Part shown: in pieces, positions 44,485-53,001 of the stretch
How positions within the stretch are numbered: the first letter of the stretch is position 1
How the letters are laid out: each line of letters opens with the position of its first letter
Source of the DNA: Thermoplasmata archaeon
GTDB taxonomy: Archaea > Thermoplasmatota > Thermoplasmata > Thermoplasmatales > Thermoplasmataceae
Direction: 5' to 3'
NCBI GenBank assembly: GCA_021817455.1
Contig: JAKAUW010000080.1
Location: 31,162 to 95,161 of the forward strand
DNA: 64,000 bases
Notes under the pieces: model-generated
Seen by the model: the letters and a program-made list of their open reading frames with translations, nothing else
What the model was told of the DNA's origin: nothing
Database searches by the model: none
Made by a program: the position numbers and the translations under genes

Positions 44485-45450
44485 TTATGAAAATGGCCTT
44501 TTGCTGAAGTGCTCATACCCTCTATTTGTGATGTCTGCCCAATTCTTTCCATTATAGATGATGTTCTTTCCTTCCCATACGTCTCCAATGAAGCTTACGC
44601 TGACACCCTCAGATTCCATTGCCTCCATGAAAGACTTATAATGCTGGTTATCCACCGTGAAGAGCAATTCATATTCCCCTCCAAAGCCGCACATAATTTC
44701 AGTTGCAGAAATTCCCGAAAGGTCTGATGCCTTCTTCACATTTCTGTCCGCTGGAAGTTCATCTTCCACTATCCTGAAACCTAGCCCATAATCCTCCTTC
44801 ATCTGAGAAATACTTGAGAAGAGCCCATCAGAAAGATCCATCATGAACTTTCCGCCGTTCCTGCTTATTGCCTGCGCTTCCCTGATCCTGGGGTTAATAT
44901 CAAGTATGAGGCCAGTAGCTCTGGACTTTTGATAACCATGCTTCTGGAAAAGATATCCAGAGGCCGCTCTTCCAAGGTTGTTAGTAATTCCGAGAATCTG
45001 TCCCTTTGAGATATCGGACCGCCTTCTCACAATGGATTTCTGTTGCCTTCCTAGCACCGTTCCGGAAATGACGGTTTCTCCCCCTTCCTTAGTGTCGCCA
45101 CCAAGTATCTCCGCGTCAAACGCTTTAAGGGCATCATTGATGCCAGAAACAATTTCCCGGAAACTTGCCTCTTCCATCTCAGGGCTCAGGAGGTAAGAAA
45201 CTAGCATTCCAATGGGTTGGCCCGCCATAGCTGCAATGTCGCTCAGGTTAATGTTTGCAGCAAACTTCCCTATCTGCCTTGGCTTTGCCCCTTTGGGTAT
45301 ATGGGTCGTTTCTCTGATGATGTCAGTGCTCAGAAGGAGAACGTCATCCCCAGCTTCAATGATAGCACAGTCGTCTTTCTGCTGGGAAAGTTTGAAATCT
45401 CTGAAGATGCCATGAATGAGGTTTCTTTCTCCAATATCTTTGAGTTTCAC
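44485..45450 (-). CDS. thiL: Thiamine-monophosphate kinase
   Basis: A 321-aa ATP-dependent kinase that makes thiamine diphosphate. DDCAIIEAGDDVLLLSTDIIRETTH is the N-terminal Mg-ATP region, KFAANINLSDIAAMAGQPIGMLV the conserved NLSDIAAMG motif, LGGDTKEGG the phosphate-binding region and MMDLSDGLFSSI the C-terminal DxSDGL motif. The length is standard for the PurM-like fold. The gene is divergent from the RecB-type nuclease gene and convergent with the 44-aa ORF. Confidence 0.93.
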   Translation of the reverse strand: MKLKDIGERNLIHGIFRDFKLSQQKDDCAIIEAGDDVLLLSTDIIRETTHIPKGAKPRQIGKFAANINLSDIAAMAGQPIGMLVSYLLSPEMEEASFREIVSGINDALKAFDAEILGGDTKEGGETVISGTVLGRQQKSIVRRRSDISKGQILGITNNLGRAASGYLFQKHGYQKSRATGLILDINPRIREAQAISRNGGKFMMDLSDGLFSSISQMKEDYGLGFRIVEDELPADRNVKKASDLSGISATEIMCGFGGEYELLFTVDNQHYKSFMEAMESEGVSVSFIGDVWEGKNIIYNGKNWADITNRGYEHFSKRPFS

Positions 45451-45575
45451 TGCAATCCATTATGTCGCTTACCGATATTTAAATTGGGGAGGTGAAGCTA
45501 ATCCACCCCATTAGTAAAGTTAGGGTCAGAGGGTAGTACCTGAAGCAGCCTTTTAACCTTTAACAATATTTGGTT

Positions 45576-46247
45576 ATGGATATGGAGAGAAGAGACCAGG
45601 TCGAGGCACTTTTCAAGGGACTTGTGGAAGGAAAACCATACACCAAAAAAATACCATTAAACAGGTTGAGCATCAGCGGGCTGTCTTTCAGCGCAGAGCA
45701 GGAAATCAAGAGGAAGCTGGGAGAAAAGGAAGACACTCTTAAGGACAAGCTTAACATGTTCAGGGGAACTGCACTGCATGCTCACATTCAGAATCTTGTG
45801 AAGGACCAGGGATATAGGGCGGAATACAGGCTGTACCATTCCATACCGCACACCTGGCATTACATGGGCTTTGACACTATTGATTTTGTCGGCGTGATAG
45901 ACTTGCTTCATGATGAAAGAAACGAGGCCATTGAACTGAAAAGTTCCATGAATTCTGACAAGATCGAGGAATATCACAAGACACAACTTGCGTCCTACCT
46001 GAAGATGCTTCAGGAAAAGACTGGCAGGGAATACACGGGCCTGGTTGTTAAGTTTGGAGGCAGTGATGTTGTGGCAGAGGAAATTATGAGGGATGACGTG
46101 CCAAAATACTGGGATACAATTGTCAGAAGGGCAATAATGGTTGCAGACAAACTTGACCAGGAAATGGAAAGGCGGGATGTACTGGGTTCCACCTCCAGTA
46201 GCAATTCCGGCGGATTATACAAGTTTGAGGATTCAGAGCATGACTGA
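45576..46247 (+). CDS. RecB/Cas4-type PD-(D/E)XK nuclease without Fe-S cysteines
   Basis: A 223-aa protein. The nuclease core shows FRGTALHAH (GxxxH, His68), GVIDLLHDERNEAIELKSS (Asp109, Glu120, Lys122) and KTQLASYLKML (Gln137, Tyr141). This is the motif order of the RecB/Cas4 family, but no cysteine cluster is present, so it lacks an Fe-S domain. ATG 45576 is favoured because TTTTAACC at 45551-45558 lies about 22 bases upstream. No CRISPR or recombination genes are next to it; it may process DNA ends or RNA. The family call is firm, the role is not. Confidence 0.8.
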   Translation: MDMERRDQVEALFKGLVEGKPYTKKIPLNRLSISGLSFSAEQEIKRKLGEKEDTLKDKLNMFRGTALHAHIQNLVKDQGYRAEYRLYHSIPHTWHYMGFDTIDFVGVIDLLHDERNEAIELKSSMNSDKIEEYHKTQLASYLKMLQEKTGREYTGLVVKFGGSDVVAEEIMRDDVPKYWDTIVRRAIMVADKLDQEMERRDVLGSTSSSNSGGLYKFEDSEHD

Positions 46248-47294
46248 AGCCCTTGAAGTCCTGCTGAGCAATTTTTCAAAGTCAGGTTGAGACAGGTTCA
46301 CTTTCTCAGCTGCCAGGGCAGCAAAGTAGGCAGTCTTGTCCACTGAATTGTAATATTCTTCAAGTTCTCCGAAATCCTGATTGAGCGAAGCATCGTAAAT
46401 GAGCTGCAGGAGTTTCGGATCAGGTGAATCGTTGTGGATTCCCCGCTCTTTGTTGCCTCCGGTTGGATAGGAAACCACCTGGGTTCCAAAATCCTTTGAC
46501 TCAAGGAGTATCCTGGCAAGGCTCCAGAGCCTTGGCAGCCTGTAAAGCCCCTTCTTCCACATGTGTTCAACCATGGTATTTTTCTGTATATTCATAGGGT
46601 TCACAGAAACATCCGTCGAATACTGTGCTGACTTTTGCACCGAATCTATCATGTCAGAAATAGAGTCCTCCTCCGACAAAAACAGGGGTTTGAATAGAAG
46701 ATAAGTGCGAAGCTCATAGCCCATTCGTTTTACTGCTTCTGCGGACTTGACATACTTTGAAAATGTACTCCCTTTGTTGATGGAGTTTCTCATAATTTCA
46801 TCGTTTGCGCTTTCAAGGCCTATGGCAATTCTCATGGGAATACCAAAATCCTTCAGGTACGAGATGTTGCTTTCTGTGATATATTCTGTTCTGGATTCTA
46901 CCAGAAGTTTCTCCACCTTTCCGCTTATCTTCTGGAAGAAGTAGTCACGTGCATCCAGGGGAAATTCTTGCGGATCGAGGAAGCTTCCAGAAGTGAAGAT
47001 CTTCAAGACCTTGACATCTTCAAGTGAATCTGCAACAATGTCAATTTGCCTCTTCAGGTTGATTGTTTTAATATCATTGGATACATCATTGAAGTAACCG
47101 CACATTGAGCAAGAGGAAAAGCGGTACCAGGAGCACCCGGTTGTCTTGAAAATAGCAACCATGGTAGTTTCAGGATACCCCCGGAGGCGGTCCTTCTCCT
47201 GCCAGGTTGAAACTGGGCGGTCTGGATCAGTTTTTCTTTGGCTAGTAGGCATCAATTCTTTTATTGAGGCAGCATATTCCCGGTTAATCATCAT
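46233..47294 (-). CDS. Archaeosine biosynthesis radical SAM protein (RaSEA-like)
   Basis: A 353-aa radical SAM protein. The cluster-binding Cys54, Cys62 and Cys65 are in TGCSWYRFSSCSMCGY, a CxnCxxC spacing wider than the common CxxxCxxC and typical of the TIGR01210/RaSEA family. IAIGLESANDEIMRNSINKG and the N-terminal RPVSTWQEKDRLRGYPETTMV also match that family. RaSEA works with ArcS to turn preQ0-Lys-tRNA into archaeosine at tRNA position 15. ArcS is not in this window. The 3' end overlaps the convergent nuclease gene by 15 bases. Confidence 0.82.
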   Translation of the reverse strand: MMINREYAASIKELMPTSQRKTDPDRPVSTWQEKDRLRGYPETTMVAIFKTTGCSWYRFSSCSMCGYFNDVSNDIKTINLKRQIDIVADSLEDVKVLKIFTSGSFLDPQEFPLDARDYFFQKISGKVEKLLVESRTEYITESNISYLKDFGIPMRIAIGLESANDEIMRNSINKGSTFSKYVKSAEAVKRMGYELRTYLLFKPLFLSEEDSISDMIDSVQKSAQYSTDVSVNPMNIQKNTMVEHMWKKGLYRLPRLWSLARILLESKDFGTQVVSYPTGGNKERGIHNDSPDPKLLQLIYDASLNQDFGELEEYYNSVDKTAYFAALAAEKVNLSQPDFEKLLSRTSRASVML

Positions 47295-47422
47295 ATTAAG
47301 CTTCCCTGATTTAGTAGTTCCTCATTCAAAATGCATTAGTAATATTTGAATAGAATAGGGTGTCCGTACTTTTTAGGGAAGTGAACCAGCTCAATCGCAT
47401 ACAGCCCACACTATCGTGAAGT

Positions 47423-47430
47423 CTTTATTT
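47423..47430 (+). promoter_or_regulatory. TATA box of the aminotransferase gene
   Basis: CTTTATTT is centred 26 bases before ATG 47452, indicating a leaderless transcript and supporting that start. Confidence 0.55.
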
Positions 47431-47451
47431 GCATCGGAGATTGCCTCCTGA

Positions 47452-48600
47452 ATGTTAGCTTCAAGATTATCATCCATTTCTGAGTCCAAGAGTGTTTCCA
47501 CCAGCAATAGGGCCGCTGAACTGGTCAAAGCTGGAAAAAGAGTTTATAACTTTGGCATAGGGGAACCGGATTTCACCACCCCCGAACACATAATAAAGGC
47601 AGGATATGAGGCATCATTGAATGGCAAGACTCACTACACATCCTCATATGGAATTGTGGAGTTGAGAGAGGCAGTGGCAAAGAAAATGGTTGAGGCGAAC
47701 AATGTCAAGGCCACGTTCAAGAATGTTCTTGTCACCCCAACTAAATTTTCCCTGAACCTTGCAGTAATGTCTCTGATGAACCCGGGAGACGAGGCAATTA
47801 TACCAGAACCATATTACCTCTCATATCCGGATATTGTAAGGCTCCACGGGGGAAAAGTCCTTACCTCACCTACAGACCCAAATTACTCCTTCGATTTTGA
47901 TGAAATGGGAAAACTTGTCTCCCCCAGGACTAAAATGGTGATTTTCAGCAATCCAACCAATCCAACTGGAAAGGTATACTCCGAAAAGGAGCTGAGAAAA
48001 CTCTGTGATTTTGTCCTTGAAAACAACCTGTACCTGTTGAGTGATGAAATCTATGAGGATTTGATATTCGAAGGCAAGATGTTCTCCCCGGCTTCTATCC
48101 CTGAAATGTTTAACAGAACTATCACTGCTGGCGGGTTCTCCAAGAGCTACGCCATGACAGGGTGGAGAATTGGCTATATGGTTGCTCCAGAGGAGATCAT
48201 ACAAGCTTCAAACAAAATCCAGCAACAAACTATTACATGTGCTCCAGCCATTTCCCAGTATGCTTCTCTTGCTGCAATCCAGGACAGAGATACACCAGTG
48301 AAATTCAAAGAGGTTTTCCGGAAAAGGAGAGATCTTGTATACCAGCTTATCTCGAAATCAGGTTATCTCGAGATGAGAAAACCTGAGGGAACTTTCTATG
48401 CATTTGTGAAATACAAAGGAAAAATAATCAGTGACCAATTCGCCGAGAGGCTTCTCAATGAAAAACTGGTTGTTGTCACGCCAGGCTCTGCTTTTGGTCA
48501 ACAGGGTGAGTATCATTTCAGGCTCTCCTTTGCAACAGATGATGAAACCATTAAGGAAGGCATTAGCAGGATAAGCGAGTTTGCAGAATCCGTTTCCTGA
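47452..48600 (+). CDS. Class I/II aminotransferase, aspartate aminotransferase-like
   Basis: A 382-aa fold-type I PLP enzyme. NFGIGEPDFTTPEHI is the substrate-closing N-terminal motif, FSNPTNPTGKVYSEKEL holds the Asn and the cofactor region, LLSDEIYEDLIF the PLP-ring Asp, GFSKSYAMTGWRIGYMV the Schiff-base Lys (about residue 233), and FRLSFATDDE the carboxylate-binding Arg. It transfers an amino group between an amino acid and 2-oxoglutarate; aspartate is the likely but not proven substrate. It stands alone with its own promoter. Confidence 0.9.
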   Translation: MLASRLSSISESKSVSTSNRAAELVKAGKRVYNFGIGEPDFTTPEHIIKAGYEASLNGKTHYTSSYGIVELREAVAKKMVEANNVKATFKNVLVTPTKFSLNLAVMSLMNPGDEAIIPEPYYLSYPDIVRLHGGKVLTSPTDPNYSFDFDEMGKLVSPRTKMVIFSNPTNPTGKVYSEKELRKLCDFVLENNLYLLSDEIYEDLIFEGKMFSPASIPEMFNRTITAGGFSKSYAMTGWRIGYMVAPEEIIQASNKIQQQTITCAPAISQYASLAAIQDRDTPVKFKEVFRKRRDLVYQLISKSGYLEMRKPEGTFYAFVKYKGKIISDQFAERLLNEKLVVVTPGSAFGQQGEYHFRLSFATDDETIKEGISRISEFAESVS

Positions 48601-48602
48601 TC

Positions 48603-49655
48603 CTAAGAAGGGCTTTCTGTCTCATTCTCTTCTTCAGCAATCATCCATTCCCTGAAAATGTGATGGGCAGCAATTATGCATTCCAATGCCCAGGCAGATA
48701 AAGCTGCCACGAAGGCTGCGCAAGATATCAGATTGAATATTCCGTAAAACTGGAAGGATTTTGAAAGATAGTGAGTAGTAACTGAATACATTCCAAGGGG
48801 AAAGATAATGGCCCATTGAGAAACTCTGTACCGTATCGCCTTGAAATCGGATAGTGCCCGGAAATATCTGTAAAGCACTACAGGTAGCCACAAGGTTGCG
48901 TAAACCCCACCTGCAGGGAATAAGAAATTAAGAACCTGCTGCGTCAGTAAGCTGGAGAACGGAACTGGAACCATAAGCAGTTCCAGAGAAGCAAGTGATA
49001 GAATGGCTCCAGCTCCCATATTTATAAAGAACATGCCGCTGAACTCCATTTTATTCATCTGTTTAATGAGGTTGGCGCCTTCAATAAAATTAACCGAGGC
49101 ATAAGAGAATAAACCTGCCAGTACGAGAGCAAAGATGAACATGTAAGTAATTACCGAAGGCGGGGCCACATTCTGATAGTAGACAGAAATGGAAATGGCA
49201 GAAGCTTCCAGTGCAACGGAAACGTTGAGCCAGTCTGAAGTGACAGTATCTCTTCTGAACTGGATTTTTCCTCGTATAAGGCTAACCAGCAATACCGCGG
49301 AAAACATAATCAGGAACCCAACCGATATTATGAACAGGATGTAATCTAACGGATGCAGATTTGTGATCATTAGCCTAGTTGAGATAACGTCTATGGCTGC
49401 AGAAATGGTGAAAAAACCGAAGAATCTCCTATTATCATGGAACTCAAGCTTGAATGCCCTGGTGTCTGTCAAAATCTTTAATGTGTAAAGGAAGAAGATA
49501 GACAAAAGCGAGGCAACTCCTATGTAGAAAAGGGCAGTGGAGATATCAGGCTCACCATGGATTAATGCACTTATAGAAATGATTCCGGTGGACATGGTAA
49601 AGGAAAATGATGTAACTGGAATTCTACTTGGCGAATGAATTAAACACTTTTCCAT
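48603..49655 (-). CDS. TDT/SLAC1 family transporter (TehA-like)
   Basis: A 350-aa membrane protein with about ten helices arranged as repeated hairpins. FSFTMSTGIISISALIHG at the start, FFINMGAGAILSLAS in the middle and SQWAIIFPLGMYSVTTHYLS near the end match the tellurite-resistance/dicarboxylate transporter and SLAC1 anion channel family, where a Phe gates a central pore. Substrates in the family include anions, dicarboxylates and sulfite. The C-terminal tail is acidic (AEEENETESPS). Its ATG lies close to the divergent rhodanese gene. Confidence 0.83.
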   Translation of the reverse strand: MEKCLIHSPSRIPVTSFSFTMSTGIISISALIHGEPDISTALFYIGVASLLSIFFLYTLKILTDTRAFKLEFHDNRRFFGFFTISAAIDVISTRLMITNLHPLDYILFIISVGFLIMFSAVLLVSLIRGKIQFRRDTVTSDWLNVSVALEASAISISVYYQNVAPPSVITYMFIFALVLAGLFSYASVNFIEGANLIKQMNKMEFSGMFFINMGAGAILSLASLELLMVPVPFSSLLTQQVLNFLFPAGGVYATLWLPVVLYRYFRALSDFKAIRYRVSQWAIIFPLGMYSVTTHYLSKSFQFYGIFNLISCAAFVAALSAWALECIIAAHHIFREWMIAEEENETESPS

Positions 49656-49708
49656 GAGGTGTGACCAATTGCTATTTCATGATACAAATAAGAGTTCCTA
49701 AGAACGTG

Positions 49709-49715
49709 TTTAATA
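49709..49715 (+). promoter_or_regulatory. TATA box of the rhodanese gene
   Basis: TTTAATA is centred 24 bases before ATG 49736. This supports the short rhodanese reading frame over in-frame starts at 49661 and 49679, which lie upstream of this box. Confidence 0.5.
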
Positions 49716-49735
49716 TCAAGGTGGCATGCGAGGAC

Positions 49736-50080
49736 ATGGAAGACCAGATCGACACCGTATCAAAGGAAGACGTGTTAGAACATCTGGAAGGAGGTACAGC
49801 AGCCGTCGTGGATGTCCTTGCTCGCCATTCTTATGAAGAACTTCACATAAAGGGGTCAATTTCTATCCCTTTTGACCTGGTTGAGGAAGGGAAGCTCGAT
49901 GCTCTTAGAGATCAGAAGAATGTTATAACATACTGCAAGAATTATACTTGCCTCGCATCAAAACGCGCTGCCAGGATATTGAAGCAGATGGGATTCAACG
50001 CCTTCGCATATGAGGGTGGCATAGAGGAATGGGAAAAGTCAGGGCTGCCAGTGGAAGGCACCCAGGCTGGCAAAATCTGA
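49736..50080 (+). CDS. Single-domain rhodanese-like sulfurtransferase
   Basis: A 114-aa rhodanese domain: IDTVSKEDVLEHLEGGTAAVVDVLARHSYEELHIKGSISIPFD, then the active-site loop NVITYCKNYTCLASKRAA with the nucleophilic Cys followed by the persulfide-stabilising backbone, and FAYEGGIEEWEKSGLPV at the end. Single domains transfer sulfur from persulfides or thiosulfate to acceptors. The start at 49736 gives exactly one domain and fits the TATA box; the longer frame would add 25 residues before it. A transporter of possible sulfite or anion substrate is divergent. Confidence 0.87.
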   Translation: MEDQIDTVSKEDVLEHLEGGTAAVVDVLARHSYEELHIKGSISIPFDLVEEGKLDALRDQKNVITYCKNYTCLASKRAARILKQMGFNAFAYEGGIEEWEKSGLPVEGTQAGKI

Positions 50081-50134
50081 AAAGATTATGGGAAATGGAC
50101 TACAGAGCTGCATTTTCGCAGTTCACATGCAAAC

Positions 50135-50142
50135 TTTATACA
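50135..50142 (+). promoter_or_regulatory. TATA box of the MscS-like gene
   Basis: TTTATACA is centred 26 bases before ATG 50165, so the channel mRNA is expected to be leaderless. Confidence 0.6.
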
Positions 50143-50164
50143 TTAATAAGGCAATTGGGATTGG

Positions 50165-51331
50165 ATGAGTTCCAGGATGCCAACCGTTGGCCGAGAGACG
50201 CTGAAAGCCATCGGTATAATCTCTCTTGGGATACTCGTGCTTGTAATCTTCCAGTATTTCCTGTATCCAAAGGTGGAAGCCTATTTTCCGATCCTGAAGA
50301 GCTACGACAGGTATATCAGGGATGCAATGGCAGCAGCGGTTATCTTTGGGTTTGCATATATCATACTGCGCGGAATCAGGCATACCATAGAGATCACTTC
50401 CCAGAGACGGGCCAAAAGGAACATCAGGGGCCTTTACACAATTCTCAGGGCAGTTGTATATGGAATTGCCATTGCATTATTCCTCGAATACATGGGGATA
50501 AGCCTGACGGGGGCGCTTATAGGAGGCACAGTAGGGGGCCTGATTCTGTCATTCGCTTTGCAGAATACTGTTTCCAGCTTGCTATCTGGACTGCTTCTTG
50601 CCAGTGCAGGCATTGTTAAGCCAAAGGATAAGGTATCTTACTTTTCGTGGCTGTTTGACAACCCCGTAATGGGCGAAGTTGTTGACGTCAAGCTGCTGAC
50701 CGTCCAGATTAAAGACATAGACGGCTATGTTGTAGAACTTCCAAATACTGCCCTACTTTCACAGTCGGAATTCAAGATTCTGGGATATAATTCCAGCATA
50801 AGGGCAACTGTAACAGCTGCGGTCCCGGTGGATGCTCAGATACAGGGGATCATTGATATAGCCAGGGAACGCCTTGAAAAAAGCAAGAATGAATTGGGCC
50901 TGGAACATTTCCAGATGTATTTCTTCTCAAAGGCATTCAATTCAAACACCGTGAAAGTAATCATAGATTTCAGAAGAATGGAGGATTACAACTCAATATC
51001 ACATTCGATCAACAGTACACTCGAAGAAGGCTACTGGGAAATGAAGAACCGGGCGCCACAGGGCAATAACATCATCCTCGGATTCCCGGTGGATGTCCCC
51101 ATAAGGGAGATTATGAAGGATGGTGACAGTTTGCTTGAGCATAAATCTGGCGATGCTGGCTTGCTTGAATTCAGGAGCTTCTTCTTTACAAAAACTTACC
51201 TGACAAATAGCATCAAAGTCACATTTAAGCTTGATAAAGGGGCTTCATATGATGTTGTGGCCGATGCCATAAACTCATCATACGAGGAAGCTTACATGAA
51301 CCTAAAAAATGAAAAGAGCGAAAGCCAGTAA
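50165..51331 (+). CDS. Small-conductance mechanosensitive channel, MscS family
   Basis: A 388-aa membrane protein. Three to four helices occupy roughly residues 13-150; the pore helix with its Gly/Ala pattern is LTGALIGGTVGGLILSFALQNTVSSLLSGLLL, followed by the beta domain (KPKDKVSYFSWL, VVDVKLLTVQIKDIDGYVVELPNTALLSQ), the MscS signature. The C-terminal cytoplasmic part contains a long region of alternating strands and helices, larger than in E. coli MscS, and appears to hold two similar halves (VKVIIDFRRMEDYNSISHSI and IKVTFKLDKGASYDVVADAI). The channel releases solutes during osmotic down-shock. Confidence 0.9.
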   Translation: MSSRMPTVGRETLKAIGIISLGILVLVIFQYFLYPKVEAYFPILKSYDRYIRDAMAAAVIFGFAYIILRGIRHTIEITSQRRAKRNIRGLYTILRAVVYGIAIALFLEYMGISLTGALIGGTVGGLILSFALQNTVSSLLSGLLLASAGIVKPKDKVSYFSWLFDNPVMGEVVDVKLLTVQIKDIDGYVVELPNTALLSQSEFKILGYNSSIRATVTAAVPVDAQIQGIIDIARERLEKSKNELGLEHFQMYFFSKAFNSNTVKVIIDFRRMEDYNSISHSINSTLEEGYWEMKNRAPQGNNIILGFPVDVPIREIMKDGDSLLEHKSGDAGLLEFRSFFFTKTYLTNSIKVTFKLDKGASYDVVADAINSSYEEAYMNLKNEKSESQ

Positions 51332-51363
51332 CTGCCTTTTTGTAAAATAATACTAAAGGCAGA

Positions 51364-51822
51364 CTACTTTTGATAAGTTGCCTTGCTTATCAAGACTTTT
51401 GAAACTGGCCTGTCCCCGCGGTCTCTCTTGACTTTGCTTATTTTGTCTGCGACATCCATGCCTTCTACAACTTTCCCGAAGACAGGGTGTTTAGAGTCAA
51501 GATAATGGTTATCAACCACATTGATGAAAAACTGTGAGCCGCCTGTATTTGGTCCGGCATTGGCCATTGAAATGGTTCCTCTGGAGTTGCGGTTGTTTTT
51601 TGTGAATTCATCCTTTATGTTATAACCTGGTCCGCCCATTCCTGTTCCAGTGGGATCGCCTCCCTGTATCATGAAATCAGGTATTACTCGATGGAATATC
51701 ACTCCGTTGTAGAAGCCCTGTTCAACTAACTTTCTAAAATTGCCTGCCGTAATGGGCATTTCCTTTTCAAAGAGCTCAATCTTGATATTCCCCATGTTTG
51801 TTTCAAATATAACATGCGACAT
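51364..51822 (-). CDS. ppiA: Cyclophilin-type peptidyl-prolyl isomerase
   Basis: A 152-aa cyclophilin. The core signature is FHRVIPDFMIQGGDPTGTG, with catalytic Arg and the Phe/Gln/Met pocket; SMANAGPNTGGSQFFI and HPVFGKVVEGMDVADKI complete the active site. It catalyses cis-trans isomerisation of X-Pro bonds. It has no signal peptide, so it is cytoplasmic. It is a single gene. Confidence 0.95.
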   Translation of the reverse strand: MSHVIFETNMGNIKIELFEKEMPITAGNFRKLVEQGFYNGVIFHRVIPDFMIQGGDPTGTGMGGPGYNIKDEFTKNNRNSRGTISMANAGPNTGGSQFFINVVDNHYLDSKHPVFGKVVEGMDVADKISKVKRDRGDRPVSKVLISKATYQK

Positions 51823-51894
51823 TTTGATCAGGCATTAATCGTTTCAGGGTATCTAAATTCTGGTTTTTCCTGACAAAAATATGGCGTTTGCTGA

Positions 51895-52818
51895 TCAGTC
51901 AACAAACACCGGGTTCTTTTCCCTTACAAAATTCCCTGTCTGGAGGTCATGTACAGCTTCGTTAATCTGTTCCCTGGAGTTCATTACAATCGGCCCGTGC
52001 CACCATATGGGCTCGTTAAGAGGCTTACCTGAAAGCAGAATGAATCTCAGTGGTGAATCTTCGGTGCGAACCCTTACATAATCTCCTTCCTGTGAGAACA
52101 CTAAGGCCTGTCCGGGCACGTAAAAATTACTATCGCTTGAGCCAAACTGCCCCCTTCCGCCCACTACATAAAGCATAGAAGTATATCCTGCCTTTACAGG
52201 ATACACGAATTCGGATTCTTCTTTCAGTGTTACATCAAGATACGTGGGATCGACCCCGTACAAACCATCGAATGGTCCAAGATCGTTGCCGAAGGAACCT
52301 GAAATTATCTTCACTCTTGCTCCGCCATCGGATTCCACTACCGGAACACCGTTCCCCTTTATGTCTCGGTATGTTGGCATGGTCATCTTATGCTTTGCAG
52401 GCAAATTGATCCATAGCTGGAAACCAGAAACGTTAGTTGGCAGCCCTACGGCCTTGAGGAGTTCATCAGGGTCAGTTTCGTCCAGAGGCTTTGGCATCTC
52501 CTGATGGAAAATTCCGCTTCCCGCAGTCATCCACTGGAGGTCGTTAGTTCGGATTACTCCTTTATTTCCTTCGCTGTCCTCATGAAAAACCTTCCCTGAT
52601 AGCAAGTACGTGACGGTCTCAATTCCCCTATGGGGGTGCCAGGGGAATCCCCTAATGTAATCCTCAATCTTCGATGAACCAAAGTGGTCCAGCATCAGGA
52701 AAGGATCAGTGATCTGGGCAGACAAGTGCCCGCCAAGTATCCTGTTAAGTTTTACACCTGCTCCATCGTAAGTTTCCTGCCCAGTAAAGACATGCTTGAT
52801 CTGTTTCTCGTGATTCAT
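51895..52818 (-). CDS. Pirin family protein
   Basis: A 307-aa bicupin. The metal site and pirin signature are in FPWHPHRGIETVTYLLSG and MTAGSGIFHQEMPK (three His and one Glu); the C-terminal cupin has a further jelly roll ending in IWWHGPIVMNSREQI. Pirins act as quercetinase-like dioxygenases or redox-responsive regulators. ATG 52818 is chosen because GGTGA lies four to six bases upstream; an upstream in-frame ATG adds six residues. It is divergent from an HxlR regulator with two palindromes in between, so it is likely that regulator's target. Confidence 0.9.
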   Translation of the reverse strand: MNHEKQIKHVFTGQETYDGAGVKLNRILGGHLSAQITDPFLMLDHFGSSKIEDYIRGFPWHPHRGIETVTYLLSGKVFHEDSEGNKGVIRTNDLQWMTAGSGIFHQEMPKPLDETDPDELLKAVGLPTNVSGFQLWINLPAKHKMTMPTYRDIKGNGVPVVESDGGARVKIISGSFGNDLGPFDGLYGVDPTYLDVTLKEESEFVYPVKAGYTSMLYVVGGRGQFGSSDSNFYVPGQALVFSQEGDYVRVRTEDSPLRFILLSGKPLNEPIWWHGPIVMNSREQINEAVHDLQTGNFVREKNPVFVD

Positions 52819-52842
52819 TTTTTCACCATTTTTCATGGATTA

Positions 52843-52857
52843 GAGGAATTATTCCTC
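52843..52857. promoter_or_regulatory. 15-bp palindrome near the pirin start, probable operator
   Basis: GAGGAAT and ATTCCTC are perfect complements around one central T. It lies just upstream of the pirin coding region, where a bound HxlR-type dimer would block transcription. Confidence 0.55.
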
Positions 52858-52884
52858 AATACATCCTCTATAGCAATCCGGCAA

Positions 52885-52896
52885 GGAATTTATTCC
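52885..52896. promoter_or_regulatory. Second GGAAT/ATTCC site in the pirin-HxlR gap
   Basis: GGAAT and ATTCC are perfect complements with a two-base centre, repeating the core of the palindrome at 52843-52857 about 40 bases away. CAAGG and CCTTG flank it at 52882-52886 and 52900-52904. Confidence 0.45.
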
Positions 52897-53001
52897 ATGC
52901 CTTGATTATCAGTTTACCATGTTAAGTAGATATACTTTTTACATTTATATCCTTTAAGAGGAATGAGGGATATCAGATAACCAGCAGGTAAGTACCAAAA
53001 T

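Noticed and set aside
47324..47351. ATTCAAA/TTTGAAT inverted repeat between RaSEA and the aminotransferase
   Set aside because: Seven AT-rich bases with a 14-base gap are expected by chance in such a region, and it is not at the predicted promoter position of either gene.
50029..50619. Plus-strand frame of 196 codons overlapping rhodanese end and mscS start
   Set aside because: It overlaps two well-supported genes in another frame and its Cys/His/Trp-rich translation has no recognisable domain.
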